Positions 51,428-60,790 of a stretch of DNA of 64,000 bases are shown one piece after another. This DNA comes from Bifidobacterium breve. GTDB taxonomy: Bacteria; Actinomycetota; Thermoleophilia; Solirubrobacterales; Solirubrobacteraceae. The DNA is taken from contig CAMCUD010000020.1 of the NCBI GenBank assembly GCA_945878865.1, positions 21,810 through 85,809 of the forward strand. The letters run 5' to 3'. How positions within the stretch are numbered: position 1 is the stretch's first letter; every line of letters begins with the position of its first letter. Position numbers and translations under genes: made by a program. A model generated the notes under the pieces. It saw only the letters and a program-made list of their open reading frames with translations. It was not told where the DNA came from and made no database searches.

Positions 51428-52786
51428 TCAGTCGTCGTCGAACGTTGTGCTGCGCCCGCCGCGGCCGCCTCGGCCGCCCTCCCGGCGTGGCGCCCCGCGC
51501 TCGGTGAAGTCGATGATCACCGGCACGCCCTCGAGCCCGAGCCGGTCGCGCAGACGGTTCTCGAGGTAGTAGGCGTACTCGCGCGTCAAGCGCTGGCGGT
51601 GGTTGATCGAGATCTGAAAGCGCGGCGGGTTCGTGTCGACCTGTGCGGCGTAGTACGCCTTCAGGCGCTTGCCTTGCTTCGCGGGCGGCTGACGCGCGCT
51701 CGTGACCTCCGACAGCCAGCGGTTGAGCTCCGGGGTCGGGACGCGCTGGCGCATGCGGTCGGCCAGGCCGAGCGCCTCGCGCAGCAGCCGGTCGATGCCG
51801 CGGCCGCTCACCGCGCTGGCGGTCAGGACCTTGGGCCGCAGCCGGATCTTGTTGGCGACCTTCGCCCGCTCGTGCTTGAGCGCGTCCTCTTCCATGTCGG
51901 CGACGTCCCACTTGTTCAGGACCATCGCCGTCGCGCACCCGGACTGCATCGCGAGCTCGGCGATCCGCAGGTCCTGCGACGTGATCCCGTCCTGGGCGTC
52001 GCAGACGACGAGCGCGACGTCCGCGCGCTCGGCCGCCCGCGTGGAGCGCAGGGTCGTGTAGTACTCGACGGACTCGTTGACCTTCGCCTGCCGGCGCATG
52101 CCCGCGGTGTCGACGATGATCACCTCGCGGCCGTCGATCTCCAGCCGCAGGTCAATGCTGTCGCGCGTGGTGCCCGCGACGTCGCTGACGATGACGCGAT
52201 CCTGCCCGGAGATGCGGTTCAGCAGCGAGGACTTGCCGACGTTCGGGCGGCCGATGAGCGCGAGGCGGACGATGTCCTCCTCGACCTCCTCCTCGTCCTC
52301 GGGCAGCAGCTCGACCACGCGGTCGAGCAGGTCGCCCGTGCCGAGGCCCTGCGCGGCGCTGACCGCCTGCGGCTCGCCGAGCCCCAGCGCGTACGCCTCG
52401 TGCGCGAGCGCGAGATCGCCGACATGGTCGACCTTGTTCGCGGCGATGATCACCGGCTTGTTCCAGCGGCGCAGCAGGTCGGCGAGCTCCTCGTCGCCGG
52501 GGCGGACGCCCGCCTGCGCGTCGATGACGAACACCGCGACCGCGGACTCGTCCAGCGCGGCCTGCGCCTGCTCGCGGATCGACCCCGCCATCGGATCGGG
52601 GTCCTCGGAATCCAGGCCGCCGGTGTCGATGAGCGTGAACCGCCGGCCGTTCCACTCGGCCGGGATCTCCTTGCGGTCGCGGGTGATGCCCGCGCGCTCG
52701 TGCACGACGGCCTCGCGACTGCCGGACAGGCGGTTGACGAGCGAGGACTTGCCGACGTTGGGATAGCCGACGACGGCGACCTTCAT
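51428..52786 (-). CDS. der: Ribosome assembly GTPase Der
   Basis: 452 residues with two GTPase domains in tandem, the hallmark of Der: [26 protein letters not shown] and NKVD in the first, and [24 protein letters not shown] and NKWD in the second. A KH-like C-terminal domain (about 355-435) and a basic RRGG-rich tail follow. It acts in 50S subunit assembly. It overlaps cmk by 4 bp, the usual order. Confidence 0.97.
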   Translation of the reverse strand: MKVAVVGYPNVGKSSLVNRLSGSREAVVHERAGITRDRKEIPAEWNGRRFTLIDTGGLDSEDPDPMAGSIREQAQAALDESAVAVFVIDAQAGVRPGDEELADLLRRWNKPVIIAANKVDHVGDLALAHEAYALGLGEPQAVSAAQGLGTGDLLDRVVELLPEDEEEVEEDIVRLALIGRPNVGKSSLLNRISGQDRVIVSDVAGTTRDSIDLRLEIDGREVIIVDTAGMRRQAKVNESVEYYTTLRSTRAAERADVALVVCDAQDGITSQDLRIAELAMQSGCATAMVLNKWDVADMEEDALKHERAKVANKIRLRPKVLTASAVSGRGIDRLLREALGLADRMRQRVPTPELNRWLSEVTSARQPPAKQGKRLKAYYAAQVDTNPPRFQISINHRQRLTREYAYYLENRLRDRLGLEGVPVIIDFTERGAPRREGGRGGRGGRSTTFDDD

Positions 52787-53388
52787 GCGGACCTCACGGA
52801 CTGCGCCAGCTCGCCGATCCGCCCGACGACCGCGTCGATCGCCAGCCCGGTGGTGTCGACCTCGATCGCGTCGCCGGCCGCCACGAGGGGGCTGTCCTCG
52901 CGCTCGCGGTCACGCGCGTCGCGCACGCGCTGATCGGCGAGCACCTCCTCGATGTCCGCGCCGATCTGCTCGGCGCGTCTGCGTGCCCGCTCGCGATCGT
53001 CGGCGGTCAGGAAGACCTTCAGCTCGGCGCCCGGGCAGACGACCGTGCCGATGTCCCGCCCCTCGGCCACCCAGTCGCCGTCGCTCAGCAGCGCGCGCTG
53101 GCGCTCCTGCATCGCGCGGCGGACCTCCGGCCGTGCGGCGACCTGCGACGCGCGCTCGGAGACCTCCGGGGTGCGGATCGCCTCGGTGACGTCGCCGCCG
53201 TCGAGGAGCACCCGCTCGCCCAGCGAGATCTCCGCGCGCTCGGGGTGCTCGGCGCCCCGCAGCTCGGCCAGCGCGACGCAGCGATACATGGCGCCCGTGT
53301 CGAGGTACGTGAAGCCGAGCGCAGCCGCGACGGCGCGCGCGACGGTGGACTTGCCGGCCCCGGCGGGACCGTCGATGGCGATGACCAT
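52783..53388 (-). CDS. cmk: Cytidylate kinase
   Basis: 201 residues. It phosphorylates CMP and dCMP. The P-loop is [19 protein letters not shown], then [13 protein letters not shown], and [20 protein letters not shown], typical of the family. It is somewhat shorter than E. coli Cmk (227). I chose the ATG at 53388; the open frame continues upstream, but the P-loop sits at the expected residue 8 with this start. TATCGT ends 8 nt before the ATG, back to back with the promoter of the divergent acyltransferase gene. Confidence 0.95.
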   Translation of the reverse strand: MVIAIDGPAGAGKSTVARAVAAALGFTYLDTGAMYRCVALAELRGAEHPERAEISLGERVLLDGGDVTEAIRTPEVSERASQVAARPEVRRAMQERQRALLSDGDWVAEGRDIGTVVCPGAELKVFLTADDRERARRRAEQIGADIEEVLADQRVRDARDREREDSPLVAAGDAIEVDTTGLAIDAVVGRIGELAQSVRSA

Positions 53389-53406
53389 GGCGCAGGACGA
53401 TACGGT
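53389..53406. promoter_or_regulatory. Divergent back-to-back -10 elements between cmk and the Pat-like gene
   Basis: TATCGT on the minus strand (53397-53402, 8 nt before the cmk ATG) and TACGGT on the plus strand (53401-53406, 7 nt before the ATG at 53414) overlap by two bases. Both would give leaderless transcripts, and polymerase could occupy only one at a time. Confidence 0.4.
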
Positions 53407-53413
53407 GCATCGC

Positions 53414-56137
53414 ATGGCGACCGGCGCCGGAGCCCCCGCATCCTCCGCGTTCCCGGCCGACGGCGTCGACGTCGCGCTTCGCGACGGAGGCGTCGTCCAC
53501 ATCCGGGAGGTCACGACGGATGACGTCGGCCCGCTGACCGCGCTCCTGCACGCGCTCGACCCCGAGGAGCGCCGGCTGCGGTTCTTCACCGCGGGCGTGA
53601 ATCTCGAGCGCATGGCGAAGTACGCGGCCGACATCCGGGCGCGTGACGGCGCCGGCCTCGTGGCCCAGGGCGACGGCGTGCTCCTCGGCCACGCGGAATT
53701 CGTGCGGGTGGACGCCGAGACCGCTGAGGTCGCGTTCGAGACGGCGCCCGCTGCGCAGGGCCGAGGTCTGGCGACGGTCCTGCTCGCCCACCTCGCGCAG
53801 ATCGCCACGCACTGGGGCATCACGACGTTCACCGCGTCGGTGCTGCCCGAGAACCACCACATGATCGACGTGTTCCGCGCCAGCGGGTTCACGGTCACGG
53901 TGAAGACCGAGCCGGGTGAGCTCATCGTCGTCTTCCCGTGCGAGATGACGCCGGAGGCGCGAAGCCGGTTCGAGGAGCGCGAGCGGAGGGCCGCTGTGGA
54001 AGCGGTGCGCGGGCTGCTCGCGCCGGCCTCGGTCGCCCTCGTCGGCGCGTCGTCCCGGCCCGGCCACGTCGGCGCGGTGCTGTGGCGCAACCTCGTCGAC
54101 GGCGGGTTCACCGGCACGCTGCACCCCGTCAACCGCCGCGGCGGCACGCTCGACGGCGTCGCGGTCGCACGCTCGCTGCGCGACCTCGACGCGGCACCCG
54201 AACTCGCCGTCGTCGCCGTGCCCGCCGACGCCGTCCTCGACGTCGTCGACGAGTGCGCTGAGCTGGGGATCGCGCGGCTGCTCATCGTCTCCGGCGGCTT
54301 CGCCGAGGGCGACGCGCGCGGCGCCGCCCGGCAGGAGGAGCTCATGCACCGCTGCCGCGCCGCGGGGATCCGGATCGTGGGGCCGAACGCCCTCGGCCTC
54401 ATCAACACCGACCCGCAGGTCGCCCTGCACGCGGCCGTGACCCCCGAGCCGCCGATTCCGGGAGGGATCGGGGTGCTGTCGCAGAGCGCGGGCATGGGCC
54501 TGGCGCTGCTGGAGCGCACGCACCGCGAGGGGCTCGGGCTCTCGACGTTCGTCTCCGTCGGCAACAAGGCGGACGTCTCGGGCAACGACGTCCTGCAGTA
54601 CTGGGAGGACGACCCGCGCACCGACGTCGCGCTGCTGTACCTGCAGTCGTTCGGCAATCCGCGCAAGTTCGCGCGGATCGCCCGCCGCGTCGGCCGGACG
54701 ATGCCGATCCTCGCGGTGAAGGGCGGACGCACCCCACCGCGGGTGGACGCCGACGCGTCCTCCACCGGCGCGCTCGTCGCGGGCTCGGACATCACGGTCG
54801 ACACGCTGTGCCGCCAGGTCGGCGTCATCCGCGCAGGCAGCCTGCACGAGGTGCTCGACGTCGCCCGCGTCCTGACGCGCACCGGCCTGCCCACCGGCCG
54901 GCGCGTCGCGATCCTCACGACGTCGCGCGGCCCCGCCCTGGTCTGCGCCGACGCGTGCACCGACAGCGGACTGGAGATCCCGACGCTGTCGCAGGCCACG
55001 CGCGAGCGGCTGCTCGAGCGCCTGGATCCCGGCGTGATCCTCGACAACCCCGTCGACGTGTACGCGTCGGCCGGCCCGCAGGAGCTCCGGCACGCGGTCG
55101 CGGTCCTCGCCGACGCCGAGGAGGTCGACGCGCTCATCGTCATCGTCTCCCCCACGATCGCGACGACCGCCGAGGAGGCGGCGCGCGGCATCGCCGAGGG
55201 CGCGGCCGACGCGCGCGACGACGTGCCGATCATCGCGGCGTTCCCGGCCACGGCGGCGCCGCCGGAGGAGCTCCAGGAGGGGACGGGCAGGGTGTCGTCG
55301 TTCACATTCCCCGAAGCGGCGGCGAAGGCCCTGGGCAAGGTCGCGCAGTACGCGCAGTGGCGTGCGCGCCCGGTCGAGCCGCCGGCCGCCGTCGAGGCCG
55401 ACACCGACGCGGCGTCGGCCGTCATCGCCCGCGCGCTGGCCGATGGCGGCGGGTGGCTGCGTGCTGCCGAGGCCGACCGGCTGTGTGCGGCCTACGGGCT
55501 GCCGATCGCCGCCGGCCAGGTCGTGTCGACCCCGGAGGAGGCCACGCGCGCGGCCGAGGAGCTCGGCTTCCCCGTGGCCCTGAAGGCGGCGACCCACGGC
55601 GATCGGCCCGACCGCAGCGACCTGTCCCTGCTCGCGCTGGGTCTCGACTCGGCGGCCGGAGTCATGGCGGCGGGCGCGCGGATCCTCGCCCGCGCGACGG
55701 CCGACGGCGCGCCGGACACGCGGCTGCTGGTGCAGGAAATGGTGCCCGCGGGCGTGCGGATGCTCGTCGGCGTCGTCGGCGACCCGCAGTTCGGCCCGCT
55801 GCTCGTGGTGGGCGCCGGCGGCATCGAGGCCGAGCTCGTCCGCGATGTCGCGGTCCGCCTGACCCCGGTGTCGCGAGGCGACGTTCACAGCATGGTCCGC
55901 GAGCTACGGACGTTCCCGCGCCTAACGGGCTACCGCGGCGCACCCGAGGTCCACGTCGGCGCACTGGAGGAGGTGCTCGTGCGGGTCGGCGCGATGGCCG
56001 AGGCCCATCCCGAGATCGCCGAGCTGGACTGCAACCCGGTGATCGTCAGCCCGACGGGCGCCGCGATCGTCGACGTACGTATCCGCGTGGCGCCCGCCCA
56101 GCCCGTCGCGCCGCTGCCCTCCGTCGGCGGCGCATAG
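53414..56137 (+). CDS. GNAT acetyltransferase fused to an ADP-forming acyl-CoA synthetase domain (Pat-like)
   Basis: 907 residues. The N-terminal GNAT domain (about 25-180) carries AAQGRGLATVLLAHLAQIA for acetyl-CoA. Next is a CoA-binding/ligase region (VALVGASSRPGHVGAVLWRN, then GVLSQSAGMGLAL) and an ATP-grasp domain near the end. In active ADP-forming synthetases the phospho-histidine lies in an ASHTGALAG motif; here the motif reads ASSTGALVAG (serine at residue 450). This loss is a known feature of Pat-type protein acetyltransferases, where the synthetase part senses ligands. Protein lysine acetylation of metabolic enzymes is therefore likely (inference). The GNAT-first order differs from E. 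coli PatZ. Confidence 0.9.
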   Translation: MATGAGAPASSAFPADGVDVALRDGGVVHIREVTTDDVGPLTALLHALDPEERRLRFFTAGVNLERMAKYAADIRARDGAGLVAQGDGVLLGHAEFVRVDAETAEVAFETAPAAQGRGLATVLLAHLAQIATHWGITTFTASVLPENHHMIDVFRASGFTVTVKTEPGELIVVFPCEMTPEARSRFEERERRAAVEAVRGLLAPASVALVGASSRPGHVGAVLWRNLVDGGFTGTLHPVNRRGGTLDGVAVARSLRDLDAAPELAVVAVPADAVLDVVDECAELGIARLLIVSGGFAEGDARGAARQEELMHRCRAAGIRIVGPNALGLINTDPQVALHAAVTPEPPIPGGIGVLSQSAGMGLALLERTHREGLGLSTFVSVGNKADVSGNDVLQYWEDDPRTDVALLYLQSFGNPRKFARIARRVGRTMPILAVKGGRTPPRVDADASSTGALVAGSDITVDTLCRQVGVIRAGSLHEVLDVARVLTRTGLPTGRRVAILTTSRGPALVCADACTDSGLEIPTLSQATRERLLERLDPGVILDNPVDVYASAGPQELRHAVAVLADAEEVDALIVIVSPTIATTAEEAARGIAEGAADARDDVPIIAAFPATAAPPEELQEGTGRVSSFTFPEAAAKALGKVAQYAQWRARPVEPPAAVEADTDAASAVIARALADGGGWLRAAEADRLCAAYGLPIAAGQVVSTPEEATRAAEELGFPVALKAATHGDRPDRSDLSLLALGLDSAAGVMAAGARILARATADGAPDTRLLVQEMVPAGVRMLVGVVGDPQFGPLLVVGAGGIEAELVRDVAVRLTPVSRGDVHSMVRELRTFPRLTGYRGAPEVHVGALEEVLVRVGAMAEAHPEIAELDCNPVIVSPTGAAIVDVRIRVAPAQPVAPLPSVGGA

Positions 56138-56163
56138 GTCTTCACATCGCGTTCACGCGTTCC

Positions 56164-56175
56164 TAGACTGGCGCC
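56164..56175 (+). promoter_or_regulatory. -10-like TAGACT at the GTG of the membrane protein gene
   Basis: TAGACT (56164-56169) ends 6 nt before the GTG at 56176, implying a leaderless message separate from the acyltransferase gene that ends at 56137. Confidence 0.4.
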
Positions 56176-56826
56176 GTGGCTGTCCAGGAGCGCCCGGCCG
56201 TGGCGATCCCCGCGTGGGGCGAGACGCTGCTGGGGCTCGCCGGCCCCGCGGCGGTCCTGGCCCTCGTGGCCGTCGTCGGCCTCGACCTGGCCGGCTCGCA
56301 CGTCTTCGGCGCGCCGGCCTCAGCGTTCGACCTCGACGCCGAGCGCAACGTCCCGTCCGCGTTCTCCGCCGGGCTGTTCGCCGTCGCGTCGCTCGCCGCC
56401 GCCGGGCTCCGGCGCGCGACTGCCGCCGGTGCGCCCGGGCGCACCGCGACGCTGGCGCTCGCAGTGCTTCTCGGCTGGATGGCGATCGACGACCTCGCGA
56501 TGCTCCATGAGCGGATGGTCGGGCTCATCGACGCCGTCCACTGGATCGTCTGGTACCTCCCGGTGGTCGGCGCGACGATCTACGCCGCCGTCCGGGTCAG
56601 CCGCGTCCACCCGGAGGCCCGCGGGCCGTTCATCTTCACCTTCGTGGCGTGGTTCGCCAGCGGCTTCATCGAGATGGCCAGCTGGGACGAGGTCCGCCAC
56701 ATGCAGCCCTGGGGCTGGGTCCTCGTCGAGGAGACGCTGGAGATGCTCGCCGCGCTGGCGCTGATCCTCGGGCTCGTGCGGGCGCTGCGCGCCGTTACAG
56801 CGGCCCCGGCTCCCCCGGCCACGTGA
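56176..56826 (+). CDS. Uncharacterised six-helix membrane protein
   Basis: 216 residues from a GTG start. I count six membrane helices, including LLGLAGPAAVLALVAVVGLD, LALAVLLGWMAIDDLAMLHE and WYLPVVGATIYAAVRV. Acidic and histidine residues lie within or at the edges of helices (DDLAMLHER and EETLEMLA), which could bind a metal or act in catalysis. No family is recognised. Its 3' end overlaps the convergent GH18-like gene by 32 bp. Confidence 0.68.
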   Translation: MAVQERPAVAIPAWGETLLGLAGPAAVLALVAVVGLDLAGSHVFGAPASAFDLDAERNVPSAFSAGLFAVASLAAAGLRRATAAGAPGRTATLALAVLLGWMAIDDLAMLHERMVGLIDAVHWIVWYLPVVGATIYAAVRVSRVHPEARGPFIFTFVAWFASGFIEMASWDEVRHMQPWGWVLVEETLEMLAALALILGLVRALRAVTAAPAPPAT

Positions 56827-58396
56827 AGCGCGCCTGCCACGGCTGCGGCACGCCGCCGGGTAGCGGCTCCCCGGGCACGTCGCCGCGGGTGTACCACTTT
56901 GCCTCGTACGGCAACCCGCGGTAGAGCACCTTGTCGCCGCGGCGGAACGTCCGGTCGGCCGACCACGCCGGGTAGGTCCCCTTGACCATGCGCGGGAGCT
57001 TCGGCGCGCGGTCGGTCCGCAGCACGGGCCCGACGAGCCGCCACGGCTCCGCACCGTTGGCCGCCGGCGCGTCCGGCGTGTCGCCCTGCGTGTAGAACCG
57101 CGCCTGGTAGACGGCGTGGCGCCAGACGACCTTGTAGTCGGCTGGGTAGGCCTGCTCGGGCTGCCAGATCGGGTACGGGCTCCGCTTCGGGTCGTCCTCG
57201 CCCGCCGTCGCCGCATACGGCCGCACCGCGTCCGATGTCACGGCACGCGCAGCCTTGCGCGCGCTGCCGCCAAGCCGCGCGAAGGTTCGCGAGAACTGCT
57301 GCGGGCGTTGCCGCACGCCACTGCAGAGGTTCGAGTGCACGCCAACCTGCGGGAACGTCACGCCGCACTGGGCGTCGCGGTTGAGCGACCACATCGAGAC
57401 GCGGCCGACACCTCGGGTGCGGAAGAAGCGCGTCAGCCTGCGCGCCTGCGCGACGCTCAACTGTTCGCCCTCGACGTCGTTCTGCCCGATCATCACGGTG
57501 ACGCCGACCTTGCGCCACGTCTCGGCATCGCCCAGATCTGTGCCGGCCTGGGCGTACACCGCCGCGACCTGGCCGCGTGTCGCGTTCGTCGCCCGCTCGA
57601 TGCCGTCGCGCATGTCGCGAACCGGCGCGTCGGAGCTGCCGAGGTTCATCGCCATGACGTTGACGCCGGCGAGATCGACCCCCGCGGCGAGGAATGACCG
57701 GACGACCGCGAGCGCGTCGCCGCGCATGCCCTCCGGCGTGACGGGCAGCGTGACCCACACGGCGAGCCGCCCGCCCGCTTCGCGCGCCCGGCGTTGAACG
57801 GACCTGACCGCCTTGGCACGACGCGCATTCGCGGCGGTGTCGCGCAGCGCGTCACCCTCGATGTCGAAGTCCAGCGTGTCGGTGCCGTAGCGCTTCGCCA
57901 CGGCCCAATAGGCGTCTGTGAGCCGGCCCTCGTCCTCGCAGGCCACCGCGAGCTCGTCGTTGCGCTGGCCGCCGAACGACACGATCGCGCTCCCGCCGCG
58001 ACCGCGCAGCTGGGCGACCCGGCGATCGAGGTCGAGCGCCGTCGCCGCGTCGTCGAGGCCGTGGTATCCACCCCAGCTCGGCCTGCACGCCTCGTCCGGG
58101 GCGGCGACGACGAACCCGAGGACCGCGTCGTGCGCGGGGTTGACGTCGGGCTGCTGGAAGGCAAGCGCAGGCGTGAGGGTCGTATCCACGTAGGGCGCGA
58201 ACCACGTCGGGCCGCTGGCGGCAGCCTGGGCGGCGCTCTCGTCACGGGAACCCAGCGGCACCTTGACGCCCGCGACAGACGCGCCGAGCGCCGTGCCGAC
58301 CGCGACCAGCACGAGGAGCGCAAGGATCACGCGGGGCCCGGAGAGTCGCGGGTGCGGGGCGTCGGGCAGCCCGGTGGGTTCGTGGTGGTGTGTCAT
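56795..58396 (-). CDS. Exported GH18-like hydrolase with two carbohydrate-binding repeats
   Basis: About 533 residues. A membrane anchor or signal (VILALLVLVAVGTALGASVA) is followed by a TIM-barrel-like domain with the GH18 acid motif DTLDFDIE (family pattern DxxDxDxE) and VMAMNLGSSD, typical of chitinase-like enzymes. Two C-terminal modules repeat the pattern YPxW...Y..GD...Y.A.WYT.GD.P (about residues 410-450 and 480-520), like CBM5/12 chitin-binding domains. I chose the ATG at 58396; an ATG at 58438 adds 14 residues, and a TACACT box lies between them. It is divergent from a large GT2 synthase, suggesting a polysaccharide made by one and trimmed by the other. Confidence 0.82.
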   Translation of the reverse strand: MTHHHEPTGLPDAPHPRLSGPRVILALLVLVAVGTALGASVAGVKVPLGSRDESAAQAAASGPTWFAPYVDTTLTPALAFQQPDVNPAHDAVLGFVVAAPDEACRPSWGGYHGLDDAATALDLDRRVAQLRGRGGSAIVSFGGQRNDELAVACEDEGRLTDAYWAVAKRYGTDTLDFDIEGDALRDTAANARRAKAVRSVQRRAREAGGRLAVWVTLPVTPEGMRGDALAVVRSFLAAGVDLAGVNVMAMNLGSSDAPVRDMRDGIERATNATRGQVAAVYAQAGTDLGDAETWRKVGVTVMIGQNDVEGEQLSVAQARRLTRFFRTRGVGRVSMWSLNRDAQCGVTFPQVGVHSNLCSGVRQRPQQFSRTFARLGGSARKAARAVTSDAVRPYAATAGEDDPKRSPYPIWQPEQAYPADYKVVWRHAVYQARFYTQGDTPDAPAANGAEPWRLVGPVLRTDRAPKLPRMVKGTYPAWSADRTFRRGDKVLYRGLPYEAKWYTRGDVPGEPLPGGVPQPWQARFTWPGEPGPL

Positions 58397-58489
58397 CGCT
58401 CCGGAAAACTTGCTGTCGGGAGCGGGCAGTGTAACCATGCTCGCTCCAGCCTCTGGAATCTCACCGTTCTCCTCCCCTCAGGACTGCCC

Positions 58490-60790
58490 GTGCCTCGCCT
58501 TCGCCGGCGCCCCGCCGCCGACACCGCTGACCCTCGCCGCCCCGCGCTCGTGCCGACCATCGCCCCGCCCTTCAAGGACGGCCGGATCGTCGTCGGCCAG
58601 ATCGCGGTGGTCATCACCGTGGTCGGCTGGCTCGCCTTCCTCGCCGTCACGATCTCGCGGACCTCGCTGACCGGCGCCCCCGACAAGCCGGCGCTCGACC
58701 TCGCGACGATCGCCTACCTGGTGCTCATGTCGCTGCTGGCCTGCAGCGCGCTCGCCTACCTCATCACCCGCCTCGGCTTCTACTACCGCGTGCGCTCCCA
58801 CACGCGGGCCCCTCGTGGCACGATCGGGCTGAGCCTCGAGCGCTCCGCGCCGACGATGACCGTGCTCGTCCCCGCCTACCAGGAGGACCCACGCGTCATC
58901 CGGATGACGCTGCTGTCGGCGGCGCTGCAGGAGTACCCGGACCTGGAGATCGTCCTCCTCGTGGACGATCCGCCCAACCCGAAGTACGCCGGGCCGGCCG
59001 AGATCCTGCGCGCCGCGATGCGCCTGCCCGGGGAGATCCAGGACGTGCTCGCCGAACCGGCGACGCGCTTCGCCTCGGCGCTCGAGCGCTTCGAGGCGCG
59101 CTGCGAGCAGGGCGACCTGCCCCGCCGAGCGGACATCGAGGCGCTCGCCGCCGAGTACGACCACGCCGTCACCTGGCTCGACACGTACGCCGACGACTAT
59201 GAGATCACCGACCACAGCGACCGGTTCCTCGCCGACCAGGTGCTGCGACGCCTCGCCGCCGACCTCGAGACCGTCGCTCGCGCTCTCCGCGCCGCCGCCG
59301 ACGACGGCGCCACGCTGACCGCGTCGCACCTGCTGCACCTGCACCGCCGGCTGGACTGGATCTTCTCCGCGCGCCTATCGAGCTTCGAGCGCAAGCGCTA
59401 CGTCTCGCTGTCGCACGCGGCGAACAAGGCGATGAACCTCAACAGCTACATCGGGCTGATGGGCGGCAGCTACCGCGACGTCAGCACGGACGCCGGCCGC
59501 GCGCTGATCCCCGTCGCGCACGGCGCGGACCTCGTGGTGCGCGATCCCGACTACGTGCTGACCCTCGACGCCGACAGCGTGCTCCTGCCGGAGTACTGCC
59601 TGCGGATCGTCAACCTGCTCGAGCAGAGCGAGCACGCGCGCGTCGCCGTCGCGCAGACCCCGTACAGCGCGTTCCCCGGCCCGGAGACGCGCCTCGAGCG
59701 GATCGCCGGCGCGACGACGGACCTGCAGCACATCCTCCATCAGGGGATGACGTACTACGACGCGACGTTCTGGGTCGGCGCCAACGCCATCCTGCGCAAG
59801 CGCGCGCTCGACGAGCTCGCGGTCACCGAGCACGTCGGTGACTTCGAGATCAAGCGCTACATCTCCGATCGCACGGTCATCGAGGACACCGAGTCGAGCA
59901 TCGACCTCGGCGTGCACGGCTGGCGGCTCCTGAACTACCCGGAGCGCCTGAGCTACAGCGCGACGCCCCCGGACTTCGGCTCGCTGTGCATCCAGCGTCA
60001 GCGCTGGGCCAACGGCGGGCTGCTCATCCTCCCGCGACTGCGCCACCAGATCCGCGCCCGGCGGGTGCGCGGCGAGTCGACGTCGATGGGCGAGCTGCTG
60101 CTCCGTGTCAACTACATGGCGTCGATCGCGTGGGCGTCGGTCGCACTGCTGTTCCTGCTCGGCTACCAGTTCAGCGACGCGCTGCTGAGCCCGCTCATCT
60201 TCGCGATCTCCGTGCCGTACTTCCTCATGATGGCCAGCGATCTGCGCTACTGCGGCTATCGGCGCTCGGACGTGCTCGGGATCTACGGGTTCAACCTCGT
60301 GCTGCTGCCCGTCAACCTCGCGGGCGTCCTCAGCTCGCTGTTCCAGGGGCTCACCGGCGCGCGGATCGCCTTCCGGCGCACGCCGAAGGTCCGGGCCCGG
60401 ACGACGCCCGGGCTGCTGTTCGTCGTCTTGCCCTACGTGTTCGTCGTCTTCTCGGTGCTGACGTTCCTCGTCGCCTACGACCACGAACGGTGGGTCAGCG
60501 CGGGTGTGGCAGCGGTCAACGCCGTGCTCGCGGCGTATGCGATCGTCGCCTTCATCGGCCTGTGGCACAGCGTCGTCGACGTGTGGCACAACGTCACCGG
60601 CTGGCTCTACGTCCCGGCGACCGCGCCCGCCGCGCCGGCCGCCGAGCCCGCCACCGCGGGCGTGGACTGGCGCGCGCTGCTGCAGTACGGCGACTTCGGC
60701 GCGCCCGAGCACGAGCCCGAGCGCATCAGCACCGGGCGATTCCGGCGCGAGCAGGTGCCGCAGCTCGGCGTGGTGCCGGAGGAGAATTAG
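58490..60790 (+). CDS. Cellulose-synthase-like GT2 membrane glycosyltransferase
   Basis: 766 residues. Two N-terminal helices (VVGQIAVVITVVGWLAFLAV and LVLMSLLACSALAYLITRL) precede a GT2 domain with VPAYQEDP, VDDPPNPKY, LDADSVLLPEY (DxD) and the processive-synthase signature QRQRW near residue 504. About four to five more helices follow, then a proline/glutamate tail. The large insert between the first aspartate and DxD is unusual for GT2 enzymes. It probably builds a secreted beta-linked polymer. The start is a GTG at 58490; the frame continues upstream but only over the promoter region. Confidence 0.85.
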   Translation: MPRLRRRPAADTADPRRPALVPTIAPPFKDGRIVVGQIAVVITVVGWLAFLAVTISRTSLTGAPDKPALDLATIAYLVLMSLLACSALAYLITRLGFYYRVRSHTRAPRGTIGLSLERSAPTMTVLVPAYQEDPRVIRMTLLSAALQEYPDLEIVLLVDDPPNPKYAGPAEILRAAMRLPGEIQDVLAEPATRFASALERFEARCEQGDLPRRADIEALAAEYDHAVTWLDTYADDYEITDHSDRFLADQVLRRLAADLETVARALRAAADDGATLTASHLLHLHRRLDWIFSARLSSFERKRYVSLSHAANKAMNLNSYIGLMGGSYRDVSTDAGRALIPVAHGADLVVRDPDYVLTLDADSVLLPEYCLRIVNLLEQSEHARVAVAQTPYSAFPGPETRLERIAGATTDLQHILHQGMTYYDATFWVGANAILRKRALDELAVTEHVGDFEIKRYISDRTVIEDTESSIDLGVHGWRLLNYPERLSYSATPPDFGSLCIQRQRWANGGLLILPRLRHQIRARRVRGESTSMGELLLRVNYMASIAWASVALLFLLGYQFSDALLSPLIFAISVPYFLMMASDLRYCGYRRSDVLGIYGFNLVLLPVNLAGVLSSLFQGLTGARIAFRRTPKVRARTTPGLLFVVLPYVFVVFSVLTFLVAYDHERWVSAGVAAVNAVLAAYAIVAFIGLWHSVVDVWHNVTGWLYVPATAPAAPAAEPATAGVDWRALLQYGDFGAPEHEPERISTGRFRREQVPQLGVVPEEN

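Noticed and set aside
52952..53413. Upstream extension of the Pat-like frame across cmk
   Set aside because: The extension is antisense to cmk and lacks family sequence. The ATG at 53414 has a promoter 7 nt upstream.
57794..58489. Upstream extension of the GT2 synthase frame
   Set aside because: It runs antisense through the GH18-like gene. The GTG at 58490 follows the intergenic gap.
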